From Candidatus Epulonipiscium fishelsonii (GTDB lineage Bacteria > Bacillota > Clostridia > Lachnospirales > Cellulosilyticaceae): a stretch of 51,013 bases of DNA. A program made the position numbers and the translations under genes. This document shows, one piece after another, positions 1 to 7,736 of this stretch (its first letter is position 1; every line of letters begins with the position of its first letter). The stretch covers positions 40,846 through 91,858 of the forward strand of contig LJDB01000055.1 in assembly GCA_001983455.1 (NCBI GenBank), given 5' to 3'. Under the pieces are notes generated by a model. It saw nothing but the letters and a program-made list of their open reading frames with translations. It had not been told where the DNA came from and ran no database searches.

Positions 1-1
1 A

Positions 2-1074
2 CAAGATGTTGACACTACAACTATACAAGATATACATATTCAAGACATTGACACTAAAACTGTACAAGATGTTAATATTCAAGATACAATGTTAACTTTA
101 CAAGATGTTGACACTACAACTATACAAGATGTCACTACATCATATACAATGTTAACTTCACAAGATGTTACTACTCAAGATATTATTGTAACTTCACAAG
201 ATGTTGATACTAAAACTGCACAAGATGTTAATATTCAAGATACAATGTTAACTTTACAAGATGTTGACACTACAACTATACAAGATATACATATTCAAGA
301 CATTGACACTAAAACTGCACAAGATGTTAATATTCAAGATACAATGTTAACTGCAAAAGATGTTACTACTCAAGATATTATTGTAACTGTACAAGATGTT
401 ACTACTCAAGATACAATGTTAACTTTACAAGATGTTGACACTACAACTATACAAGATATACATATTCAAGACATTGACACTAAAACTGTACAAGATGTTA
501 ATACGCAAGATATTATTGTAACTATACAAGATGTCACTACATTAGATACAATGTTAACTTTACAAGATGTTGCTACACCATATACGAATGTTATTGAACA
601 AGATGTTACTACATCAGATACAATGTTAACTTTACAAGATGTTGACACTACAACTATACAAGATATACATATTCAAGATGTTGATATTAAAACTGTGCAA
701 GATGTTAATACGCAAGATATTATTGTAACTATACAAGATGTCACTACATTAGATACAATGTTAACTTTACAAGATGTTGCTACACCATATACGAATGTTA
801 TTGGACAAGATGTCATTACACCAGACATTACTGTTATTGAACAAGATGTCACTACATCAGATACAATGTTAACTTTACAAGATGTTGACACTACAACTAT
901 ACAAGATATACATATTCAAGACATTGACACTAAAACTGTACAAGATGTTAATACGCAAGATATTATTGTAACTATACAAGATGTCACTACCCCAGATACA
1001 ATGTTAACTATACAAGATGTTACTACGCCAGATACTGCTGTTATTGAACAAGATATTGCTACGCTAAATACCAA
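2..1074 (+). repeat. QDV coding repeat array
   Basis: DNA-level repeats underlie the protein array. The word acaagatgtt and close variants recur throughout, and a higher-order block (QDVDTTTI-QDIHI-QDIDTKT) returns near positions 3, 257, 429, 640 and 883, so longer units of about 170-245 bp have been duplicated. The array continues beyond the left edge. Confidence 0.9.
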
Positions 1075-2038
1075 TGTGATTCCACAAAAATATGTAGTTA
1101 GATCAGAAGTATCACAAGAAAATACTACAAATAATGAAGGCGGTGTCATCAGTGATATAATGGAGCAAAATGTTAGCAAGAATATTACTAAAAGTGAATA
1201 TGGCTTGTTTGATAAATTAGAAATAAATGTTGATGATATGTATAATACGGCTTTAAAACTAATACAAGTAAAAAATTCTCAAGAGGCATCAACAATTAAA
1301 AAATTATTTTTAAAAGCTATTCCGTATACTTATATGAATGGACAACTTTCATTAAATTCTTTGCCTGATACATTAAGTCGTGAATTTGACAATATTGAAT
1401 TGCATTCAATCATATCTAATCTTAAATTATTAGATTTGCTAAGTTTATATAATATAGGTAAAGAAATTAGTTTGGACGATATAACTGCTTCAGAATTTGT
1501 AGATATATCCATGCATTGGGCAGAAAATAGCATAAATGAAGCAAATAAAAACGGTTTTATTGGAGGGGTAACAAGCGACTTGTTTGCACCCGAACAGGAG
1601 CTGTATGTTGCGGATACTTTTACGTTTTTAGATAGACTATTGCTTTCTAATAATGTGCTTAAAATGAATTTACCAAGAGAAACTGTAGAAAAATATGTCC
1701 CAAATAAAATGGATTGGACATTCTATCATGTTGCTTCAATTGGTTCAAAATTGTCTGAAAATACACTTAAACAAGTCATGAGTAGCTCAGAAGATAATAT
1801 TACACGTGGAATGTTTGCACAAATTTTGTTTGAAATAACAGACAAACAACTACCAAAAATAAAATATGATTATAATTTTATAGATATAGATAATTCTCCT
1901 TACAACGAAGCAATTACTTACTGTATTGAAACTGGATTGTTATGTGGTATAAGTCAAAATGAGATGGCACCCAATAAAATGTTAACAAGGGCGGAATTAG
2001 CAGCAGTTCTAGTTAGATTAGATGAGAAACTTGGATAG
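2..2038 (+). CDS. SLH-domain surface protein with long QDV-repeat region, 5' partial
   Basis: The frame is open to the left edge, so the real start and any signal peptide lie outside the window; the ATG at 89 is just a Met inside the repeat. Roughly the first 350 residues are a Cys-free, Thr/Asp/Gln/Val-rich array in which QDV or QDI recurs every 5, 7, 8 or 12 residues. The last ~170 residues show S-layer-homology segments: one around WAENSINEANKNGFIGG, a degenerate middle one, and a clear last one ending LTRAELAAVLVRL. SLH domains bind secondary cell-wall polysaccharide, so a surface location is inferred, with the repeat as a stalk or adhesive region. The repeat matches no family I recognise. 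A strong terminator follows the stop codon. Confidence 0.85.
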   Translation, partial: QDVDTTTIQDIHIQDIDTKTVQDVNIQDTMLTLQDVDTTTIQDVTTSYTMLTSQDVTTQDIIVTSQDVDTKTAQDVNIQDTMLTLQDVDTTTIQDIHIQDIDTKTAQDVNIQDTMLTAKDVTTQDIIVTVQDVTTQDTMLTLQDVDTTTIQDIHIQDIDTKTVQDVNTQDIIVTIQDVTTLDTMLTLQDVATPYTNVIEQDVTTSDTMLTLQDVDTTTIQDIHIQDVDIKTVQDVNTQDIIVTIQDVTTLDTMLTLQDVATPYTNVIGQDVITPDITVIEQDVTTSDTMLTLQDVDTTTIQDIHIQDIDTKTVQDVNTQDIIVTIQDVTTPDTMLTIQDVTTPDTAVIEQDIATLNTNVIPQKYVVRSEVSQENTTNNEGGVISDIMEQNVSKNITKSEYGLFDKLEINVDDMYNTALKLIQVKNSQEASTIKKLFLKAIPYTYMNGQLSLNSLPDTLSREFDNIELHSIISNLKLLDLLSLYNIGKEISLDDITASEFVDISMHWAENSINEANKNGFIGGVTSDLFAPEQELYVADTFTFLDRLLLSNNVLKMNLPRETVEKYVPNKMDWTFYHVASIGSKLSENTLKQVMSSSEDNITRGMFAQILFEITDKQLPKIKYDYNFIDIDNSPYNEAITYCIETGLLCGISQNEMAPNKMLTRAELAAVLVRLDEKLG

Positions 2039-2051
2039 AAATGAATGGTAT

Positions 2052-2083
2052 AAAGAAAGAAGATTAGGAGTCTTCTTTCTTTT
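2052..2083. terminator. Intrinsic terminator after the SLH gene
   Basis: A perfect 12-bp inverted repeat (AAAGAAAGAAGA at 2052-2063, TCTTCTTTCTTT at 2071-2082) with a 7-base loop. It ends in T on the plus strand and sits between convergent genes, so it could serve both. Confidence 0.8.
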
Positions 2084-2097
2084 AGAATAATTGTTCT

Positions 2098-2637
2098 TTA
2101 TTTATCCAACTCATGATAGTCTTCAAATACTAAATCAGGTTTATTTGTTTCAAAATCATTTATTTCAAAGGAATTTACTTCAACGTTATTTACTCTAACG
2201 TTATTTACTTCAGTTTTATCAGCTTCGGACTTATTTATTTCAGTCTTATTTGCTTCAGTCTTATCTTTACCAGTAAATTTAGAAATCATTGATGGAATAT
2301 TTGAAAGTATACCTGGAGCCATGTCAATTAATTTAGTTAGGCTATCTTGATTTTTAATATTGACTAACTGTGTTGTACCATTTTGAATTACTAGAACTGC
2401 AGTCGGAGAAATATTTGCTCCAACTCCACCACCAGTCGTATCACTAGGCCCATCAACATAACGTTCTTTTTCCTTATTTATTTCTTTCAATTTTGACGCA
2501 CTTTTGCTTCCTGTTCCAATTCCAAAGCTTACATCAACTAAAGGTACAAGGATTGTATCTCCAATATTTATTGGTTCTCCTACAACAGTTTTTGTTGTTA
2601 TAAAATGTTCTAAATCTTTTAATATTTCTCCTAGCAT
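2098..2637 (-). CDS. gerW: GerW/YtfJ-family sporulation protein with pentapeptide-repeat tail
   Basis: The first ~115 residues match the GerW (YtfJ) family: a TVVGEPINIGDTILVPL segment, then VSFGIGTGS and the glycine-rich GGGVGANISPTAVLVI core. Family members are needed for normal spore germination; the molecular role is not settled. Residues 125-164 are eight pentapeptides (DKTEA, NKTEI, NKSEA, DKTEV, NNVRV, NNVEV, NSFEI, NDFET), encoded at about 2146-2265, which the family does not normally have. The start is supported by AAAGGAG upstream. It is the last gene of a three-gene minus-strand operon after DUF2953, a pairing that I recall as common in Clostridia. Confidence 0.85.
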   Translation of the reverse strand: MLGEILKDLEHFITTKTVVGEPINIGDTILVPLVDVSFGIGTGSKSASKLKEINKEKERYVDGPSDTTGGGVGANISPTAVLVIQNGTTQLVNIKNQDSLTKLIDMAPGILSNIPSMISKFTGKDKTEANKTEINKSEADKTEVNNVRVNNVEVNSFEINDFETNKPDLVFEDYHELDK

Positions 2638-2657
2638 ATTTTGTTATCTCCTTTTAT

Positions 2658-3797
2658 TTATTTGTTATTTTTTATATATCTTAAGATTTCTTTGATATAT
2701 TCTCTAAATGAGCTATTTAATATAAGAACAATTATAGGTCGTATAATTTTGTATAGGTTAAATTTTCCTTCAATTTCAACATTTCCCCATATTCCTTTTT
2801 CTGTAAAATTACCATTTATATTTCCATATTTTGCATAGTATGGAATAAAAACGTAAATTTTAGCAAGCATTCTACCTGTATCTTCGTGTTTATCCAAACC
2901 TATGGATATATCAAAATCAACATGGTCTGGATTAACTACTCTTATAATGTTTCTTAACGTTCTGTACATTCCTCGCCAAGCAGTATTTTTATATTCACTA
3001 CTTATAGCAATATCAAAAAGACCTTTATAAAATGCGAATTCACCTTTAGTAGTTTTTTCAGTCGATTTTTCAAAACTTTCTTCAAATTTTGGCATTTTTA
3101 AAGATTTCAAAGGTTTAAATTCTGGCATTTTTAGAGGTTCTAGTGGTTCTAATGGTTCAAGTGGTTCAAAAGATGGAAATAATCCAATTTCTTTTTCAAG
3201 TTTTGGATTTTTAACAGAACTATCTTTTTCTATATTTTTTATTACTTTTCTTTTTTCTTCTTTATCTATAAGAAAGGTGTCTTTTTTTATATCTTGTATT
3301 GCTACTGTTTTATCTTTGTCTTTCAATACTTCTGTTTTTTCTTTATCTATAAGAAAGGTATCTTTTTTTATATCTTGTAATGCTGCTGTTTTTTCTTTGT
3401 CTTTCAATACTTCAGTTTTTTCTTTTTCAAGAAAGTTATCTTTGCGAACGGTATATTTTCTTATATCTTGAAATGTTTCTTCTTGCGGAACTACATCTTT
3501 ATTTGATCTTTTTAAAAATTGGTCTTTTTGGGGTTTATTACTAGCTGGACCATTTTTTCGTGGTGGCTGTGGATATATTTTTTTATTTATTACAAAAATT
3601 TCTATTGAAGGTTTTCCATCTACATATCTAAGAGCACCCCTTACCAATTCCAGTAATTTAAAGTTAGCTTCACCTGTTATTGTCTCATCTTTAGATATAA
3701 AAAAGCTATAGCTATTTGATGCAAACAGTAGCCAAAAAATAATTATACCAATTAATATTAATATAATTGTTAATAGCATTAAAATAAATTTAATCAT
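2658..3797 (-). CDS. DUF2953 membrane protein with internal 27-residue repeat
   Basis: An N-terminal membrane segment (about residues 4-26) is followed by a short conserved stretch (LLELVRGALRYVDGKPSIEI) and, near the C-terminus, the DUF2953 signature region (AWRGMYRTLRNIIRVVNPDH, then FDISIGLDKHEDTGRM). Function is unknown; family genes often sit next to ytfJ. Between the conserved parts lies about 150 residues of charged, repetitive sequence: two 27-residue copies at residues 125-151 and 152-178 (KEKTEVLKDK..KTxxxQDIKKDTFLID), and a run of four EPL units near residues 211-222. The start overlaps the end of the upstream ORF by 8 bases, indicating translational coupling. Confidence 0.75.
   Translation of the reverse strand: MIKFILMLLTIILILIGIIIFWLLFASNSYSFFISKDETITGEANFKLLELVRGALRYVDGKPSIEIFVINKKIYPQPPRKNGPASNKPQKDQFLKRSNKDVVPQEETFQDIRKYTVRKDNFLEKEKTEVLKDKEKTAALQDIKKDTFLIDKEKTEVLKDKDKTVAIQDIKKDTFLIDKEEKRKVIKNIEKDSSVKNPKLEKEIGLFPSFEPLEPLEPLEPLKMPEFKPLKSLKMPKFEESFEKSTEKTTKGEFAFYKGLFDIAISSEYKNTAWRGMYRTLRNIIRVVNPDHVDFDISIGLDKHEDTGRMLAKIYVFIPYYAKYGNINGNFTEKGIWGNVEIEGKFNLYKIIRPIIVLILNSSFREYIKEILRYIKNNK
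3264..3425 (-). repeat. 81-bp coding tandem repeat in the DUF2953 gene
   Basis: Two adjacent 81-bp units encode the 27-residue repeat; most differences are single substitutions (KEK/KDK, TAAL/TVAI). A decayed third unit may follow (KEEKRKVIKNIEKDSS). Confidence 0.8.
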
Positions 3798-4095
3798 TTG
3801 TATGTTCCTGCCTTAACATATTAAGAGTAAGCTGTTTTTTATTATAAATTAAATCAACTAGATTTTGTAAATCTTCCACTAAAGTATCTTTATGTTTAGA
3901 AATACTTAATAGATAGCTATCATTGTAATTTTCGTTCAAGAAATGTCCTTGTACAATTTCAAACGTTAACTTATTATATGGACTTGTACACAAAAAAAAC
4001 AAATTTTTAGGGTATTTTCCTTTTCTTATGTGGCTCTTTTTTATATTATTCCACTTTACTTTTTTATTAATCTTTATATATATAGAAATTTTCAT
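3790..4095 (-). CDS. Hypothetical protein, first gene of the DUF2953-gerW operon
   Basis: I do not recognise this 101-residue protein. It is basic at the N-terminus (IKINKKVKWNNIKKSHIRKG) with a mixed hydrophobic/polar remainder, no membrane segment and no metal motif. The start is supported by AAGGAG nine bases upstream. The stop overlaps the DUF2953 start, and a promoter-like extended -10 lies upstream, so it appears to be the promoter-proximal gene of a sporulation-linked operon. It could be a regulatory or accessory protein; nothing in the sequence decides this. Confidence 0.6.
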   Translation of the reverse strand: MKISIYIKINKKVKWNNIKKSHIRKGKYPKNLFFLCTSPYNKLTFEIVQGHFLNENYNDSYLLSISKHKDTLVEDLQNLVDLIYNKKQLTLNMLRQEHTND

Positions 4096-4160
4096 CCATA
4101 TAATCTCCTTAAATAATTTTTCGTTATGTCACATAATAATTTAATTTCTTGTCTGTAGGC

Positions 4161-4169
4161 ATTATAACA
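4161..4169 (-). promoter_or_regulatory. Extended -10 promoter for the hypothetical-DUF2953-gerW operon
   Basis: Read on the minus strand the sequence is TGTTATAAT, a TGn-extended -10, about 65 bases upstream of the start at 4095. No convincing -35 was found, as expected for an extended -10. Confidence 0.45.
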
Positions 4170-4244
4170 TGTTTTGCCATTACATGACTAGAACTTAATG
4201 AAGAATATTTTTGAGGTGACGAATAACAAAATTTAAATTACATA

Positions 4245-4287
4245 TTGACATCCATCGATATTATGATTATAATATAAACATATCGAT
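4245..4287 (+). promoter_or_regulatory. ars operon promoter with ArsR operator
   Basis: TTGACA (4245-4250) and TATAAT (4268-4273) are separated by 17 bases. An inverted repeat ATCGATA (4254-4260) / TATCGAT (4281-4287) brackets the -10, which is where an ArsR-type repressor would block RNA polymerase. Confidence 0.8.
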
Positions 4288-4332
4288 AAATTTAAATATG
4301 AAAATATATAAATTTTAAAAAGAGGTGTACAA

Positions 4333-4635
4333 ATGCATTACATAAACGTAGCTAAGATATTTAAAGCTTTTTGTGATGAAAACAGGATAAAAATAATTGA
4401 AATATTACAAGAAGGTGAAAAATGTGGCTGTGTATTGCTGGAAGACCTTGATATAAGTCAGTCCACTTTATCACACCACATGAAAATACTAGTAGAAAGT
4501 AACATTGTGAAAGCAAGCAAGCAAGGTAAGTGGAGTTACTATTCCATTTGCAAAGAAGGAATACAAGATGCAAAAGAAGTTTTAGAAAATATAGAAAAAT
4601 CTGTTGTAGAAAATAAATCTAATAACTGTTGTTGA
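4333..4635 (+). CDS. arsR: ArsR-family metalloregulator
   Basis: A 100-residue winged-helix repressor; the recognition region is ISQSTLSHHMKIL (about residues 41-53). Cys31 and Cys33 in EKCGC lie at the alpha-3 type As(III)-sensing position, and the tail ends in CC (99-100), which could add ligands. Known ArsR proteins release DNA on binding arsenite or antimonite. RBS is GAGGTG. Only 21 bases separate it from the acr3 start, and the promoter upstream carries a matching palindrome, so autoregulation of the arsR-acr3-reductase operon is inferred. Confidence 0.9.
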   Translation: MHYINVAKIFKAFCDENRIKIIEILQEGEKCGCVLLEDLDISQSTLSHHMKILVESNIVKASKQGKWSYYSICKEGIQDAKEVLENIEKSVVENKSNNCC

Positions 4636-4656
4636 GGATTTTTAAGGGGGATGTAT

Positions 4657-5667
4657 ATGAGTTTTTTTGAAAAGAATTTAACTGTGTGGGTTGCTTTATG
4701 TATGGCTATAGGGATTGCAATAGGAAAGTTTGTTCCTATAATACCAGAGTTTCTAGGGAAGTTTGAATATGCAAATGTTTCGATACCAATAGCGATTTTA
4801 ATATGGCTTATGATTTATCCAATGATGATGAAAGTTGACTTTAAAAGTGTAAAAAATATAGGGAAAGAACCAAAAGGGTTGTTTGTAACTTGGATTGTAA
4901 ACTGGTTGATTAAACCTTTTACTATGTTTGGAATTGCATGGGTATTCTTTTATGTAGTGTTTAAAAACTTAATTCCTGCAGAACTTGCAAAAGATTATTT
5001 AGCAGGAGCAGTTCTTTTGGGGGCAGCACCTTGTACAGCAATGGTTTTTGTATGGAGTCATCTAACAAATGGTAATCCTGCTTATACAGTGGTTCAGGTC
5101 GCAACAAATGATTTAATTATATTAATTGCATTTAGTCCAATTGTGGCATTTTTGTTAGGAGTGGGCGGAGTAACAATTCCGTGGGCAACACTAATTTTAT
5201 CAGTAGTATTATTTGTTGTTGTACCTTTAGTTGGCGGGATATCAACTAGACTAATCGTTACAAAGAAAAAAGGCGAAGAATATTTTACAAATGAATTTAT
5301 CCCTAAATTTAATAATACTACTATTGGGGCATTACTACTAACTTTAACTATTTTATTTTCTTTCCAAGGAGAGACTATTTTAAATAATCCTCTACATATT
5401 TTACTTATTGCAATACCTTTAACAATTCAAACCGTTTTAATTTTTGCAATTGCATATTTTGCATGTATAAAGCTAAAACTACCTCATAATGTAGCTGCAC
5501 CAGCAGGAATGATTGGAGCATCAAACTTTTTTGAATTATCTGTAGCTGTAGCAATTGCATTATTTGGAGCAACTAGTCCTGTTGCACTTGCGACAACAGT
5601 TGGCGTATTGGTTGAAGTGCCAGTAATGTTAAGCTTAGTATGGTTTGTAAATAAAACAAAATATTAA
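4657..5667 (+). CDS. acr3: Acr3-type arsenite efflux permease
   Basis: A polytopic membrane protein of 336 residues (about ten hydrophobic segments) with the Acr3 hallmark GAAPCTAMVFVWSHLTNG; the Cys (about residue 126) is the conserved residue needed for As(III) transport in this family. It exports arsenite using the membrane potential. An ATG at 4651 directly abuts the RBS AAGGGGG (4644-4650), leaving no spacer, so the second ATG at 4657, six bases downstream of the RBS, is the better start. It is the middle gene of the ars operon. Confidence 0.9.
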   Translation: MSFFEKNLTVWVALCMAIGIAIGKFVPIIPEFLGKFEYANVSIPIAILIWLMIYPMMMKVDFKSVKNIGKEPKGLFVTWIVNWLIKPFTMFGIAWVFFYVVFKNLIPAELAKDYLAGAVLLGAAPCTAMVFVWSHLTNGNPAYTVVQVATNDLIILIAFSPIVAFLLGVGGVTIPWATLILSVVLFVVVPLVGGISTRLIVTKKKGEEYFTNEFIPKFNNTTIGALLLTLTILFSFQGETILNNPLHILLIAIPLTIQTVLIFAIAYFACIKLKLPHNVAAPAGMIGASNFFELSVAVAIALFGATSPVALATTVGVLVEVPVMLSLVWFVNKTKY

Positions 5668-5673
5668 TCACTA

Positions 5674-5694
5674 TTGGCGAACAATGTTCGTCAA
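5674..5694. repeat. Three-base-loop hairpin between acr3 and the reductase gene
   Basis: TTGGCGAAC (5674-5682), loop AAT, GTTCGTCAA (5686-5694): a 9-bp stem with one G-T pair. There is no T tract after it, so it is not a good terminator; it may tune expression within the operon. It resembles the hairpins at 27629, 29109 and 32106. Confidence 0.65.
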
Positions 5695-5732
5695 TTTCTA
5701 GTACAAAAAATTGATTTGTTAGGAGATTAAAT

Positions 5733-7718
5733 ATGAGAATTTTAATAATAGGAGCAGTTGCAGCAGGGACTTCAGCGGCAGCAAAAGCACGCAGAAATGA
5801 TGATAGTGCTGAAATCACAATATATGAACAAGATGTAGACATTTCTTATTCAGGATGTGGGTTACCATATTATATTGGAGGAGAAATTGAGGATATAGAT
5901 GAACTCACTCCAAGAAATCCTGAGTTTTTCAAGAAAAAGTATAATATTGATGTTAAAACAAGTCATAAAGTAGTTAAAGTATACAGTTCAAGTAATACTT
6001 TAACTGTGAAAAATATTAATACGGATGAAATTTTTATGGATTATTTTGACAAATTGATTATTGCCACTGGAGCGGTACCAGCTATTCCAAATATTGAAGG
6101 AATACAAAACAACAATGTATTTTCTTTAAGAAATGTTCAAAGTGCAAAAAGCATACGTAGTTTTATACAAAATAATAACCCTAGACATGTTGTAATAGTT
6201 GGCAGTGGATTTATAGGTTTTGAAATGCTCGAAAATCTTATGGGTGACGGTATGAATGTTACTATTGTTGAAAAGCAAAATAAACTTACGCCTAGTTTAG
6301 ACAACGATATGTCAATGTTTTTAGAAAATATACTAGTTCAAAAAGGTATTAATATATTAAAAGGAGCTACTTTAACTAGACTTGAACATGATAAAGTAGT
6401 ACTTGAAGTGAATACTTTAACTAATTCTGAAGATAATAAAGCAATACTTAAAATGGATACTTTAACCAATTCTGAAGATAATAAAGCAATACTTAAAATG
6501 GATACTTTAACCAATTGTGAAGACCTTAAAGTAATACTTGAAGTGGATACTTTAACCAAATTTGATGACCATAAAGTACCACTTTACATGGATACTTTAA
6601 CCAATCACAAACAAGATAAGGCAGTATTTGACATGGATACTTTAACCAATCCTGAACATGATAAAATAATATCTATAAAAGATACTTTAACCAAAACAGA
6701 GCAGGTTAAAGTAATACTTGAAGTAGATACTTTAACTAAAATAAACTCTGCTAAATCAATATTTAATAGTAAAATTGAACTACACGCTGATATGGTTATA
6801 ATGTCGACAGGAATTATACCCAATGTTAACATTGCTCAAGAAGCAGGTGTTGAAATTGGAGTAAGTGGTGCGATTAAAGTTAATGATCAAATGCAAACGA
6901 ATTTTCCAGACATTTATGCTTGTGGTGATTGCATTGAAACATTTTCTCAAATAACAGGAAAGCCAGTGTATAAACCTCTTGGTTCAACAGCAAATAAGAC
7001 TGGGAGAATTGCTGGTGATGTTGTAACTGGTGGAAATCTTAGATATAAAGGAAATCTTGGCACTGGAATTTTTAAATTGTTTGATTTAACTATTGCAAAT
7101 ACTGGATTGAGTGAAGCTGAAGCTGTCAAAGAAGGTTATGATATTCAAGTTTGCCACAATATTAAACCTGATAAACCATCTTATTTCAAAGGAAAAGAAA
7201 TGGTTATTAAGGCAATTGCTGATAAGAAAACGGAAAAAATACTAGGGGTTCAAATTATTGGCTATGATGGTGTGGATAAGCGAATTGATGTTTTTGCGAC
7301 TCTTATAACTTATGGAGCAAAAGTTGATGAGCTATTCCATTTGGATTTAGCGTATGCTCCTCCGTTTTCAACAACCAAAGACCCTATCCATTATACAGGG
7401 ATGATTTTGGATAATGCTATGAACAATAACCGACCACTGATAACTTCAGCTGAACTTAAAAATCTTGTAAAGTCAGGTGAAAAAGTACAAATTATTGATG
7501 CACGTGTAAGTAAGCAATTTGAAAAGTCTAGTGTTGATGGAGCAGTAAATATGCCTCATGCTACATTAAGAGATACTATGAAATCACTAGAAAAAGACAC
7601 ATTTACCGTGACTTACTGTAATAAAGGTGTAACAGGAAATGCGGCTCAAAATATACTATTAAATAATGGTTTCACAAATGTTTGCAACCTATCAGGCGGT
7701 CATAAATTTTATAAGTAA
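5733..7718 (+). CDS. CoA-disulfide reductase-rhodanese fusion with 15-residue repeat insert
   Basis: Order of parts: FAD-binding GAVAAGTSAAAKA (residues 8-20); active-site Cys42 in SGCGLPYYIGG, typical of single-Cys CoA-disulfide/persulfide reductases; NAD-binding GSGFIGFEM; the repeat insert at residues 212-346; the FAD motif ACGDCIE; a dimerisation domain ending LAYAPPFSTTKDPIHYTG; and a C-terminal rhodanese domain with Cys629 in TYCNKGVTG. Such fusions reduce CoA-disulfides, persulfides or polysulfide. The length (661) exceeds the usual ~550 by about the size of the insert. Its place in the ars operon suggests thiol repair during arsenic stress, which is an inference. Confidence 0.88.
   Translation: MRILIIGAVAAGTSAAAKARRNDDSAEITIYEQDVDISYSGCGLPYYIGGEIEDIDELTPRNPEFFKKKYNIDVKTSHKVVKVYSSSNTLTVKNINTDEIFMDYFDKLIIATGAVPAIPNIEGIQNNNVFSLRNVQSAKSIRSFIQNNNPRHVVIVGSGFIGFEMLENLMGDGMNVTIVEKQNKLTPSLDNDMSMFLENILVQKGINILKGATLTRLEHDKVVLEVNTLTNSEDNKAILKMDTLTNSEDNKAILKMDTLTNCEDLKVILEVDTLTKFDDHKVPLYMDTLTNHKQDKAVFDMDTLTNPEHDKIISIKDTLTKTEQVKVILEVDTLTKINSAKSIFNSKIELHADMVIMSTGIIPNVNIAQEAGVEIGVSGAIKVNDQMQTNFPDIYACGDCIETFSQITGKPVYKPLGSTANKTGRIAGDVVTGGNLRYKGNLGTGIFKLFDLTIANTGLSEAEAVKEGYDIQVCHNIKPDKPSYFKGKEMVIKAIADKKTEKILGVQIIGYDGVDKRIDVFATLITYGAKVDELFHLDLAYAPPFSTTKDPIHYTGMILDNAMNNNRPLITSAELKNLVKSGEKVQIIDARVSKQFEKSSVDGAVNMPHATLRDTMKSLEKDTFTVTYCNKGVTGNAAQNILLNNGFTNVCNLSGGHKFYK
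6366..6770 (+). repeat. 45-bp in-frame tandem repeat inside the reductase gene
   Basis: Nine consecutive 45-bp units with no phase slip: ATLTRLEHDKVVLEV, NTLTNSEDNKAILKM, DTLTNSEDNKAILKM, then five more DTLT units and a last diverged one. Units two and three are almost identical in DNA; the rest have diverged by substitution. The flanks read as the usual NAD-domain strand (GINILKG..) and ADMVIMSTGIIPN, so the array expands a native beta-hairpin loop. Confidence 0.95.
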
Positions 7719-7736
7719 TACCCATTGTGTTATTTA

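Noticed and set aside
466..1179. Minus-strand ORFs opposite the QDV array
   Set aside because: They are reverse-complement shadows of the repeat, with no start signals.
5674..5694. CGAAC-NNN-GTTCG hairpins as LexA/DinR boxes
   Set aside because: The Firmicute box has four bases between GAAC and GTTC; these have three, extend into long stems, and lie beside genes not typical of the SOS response.
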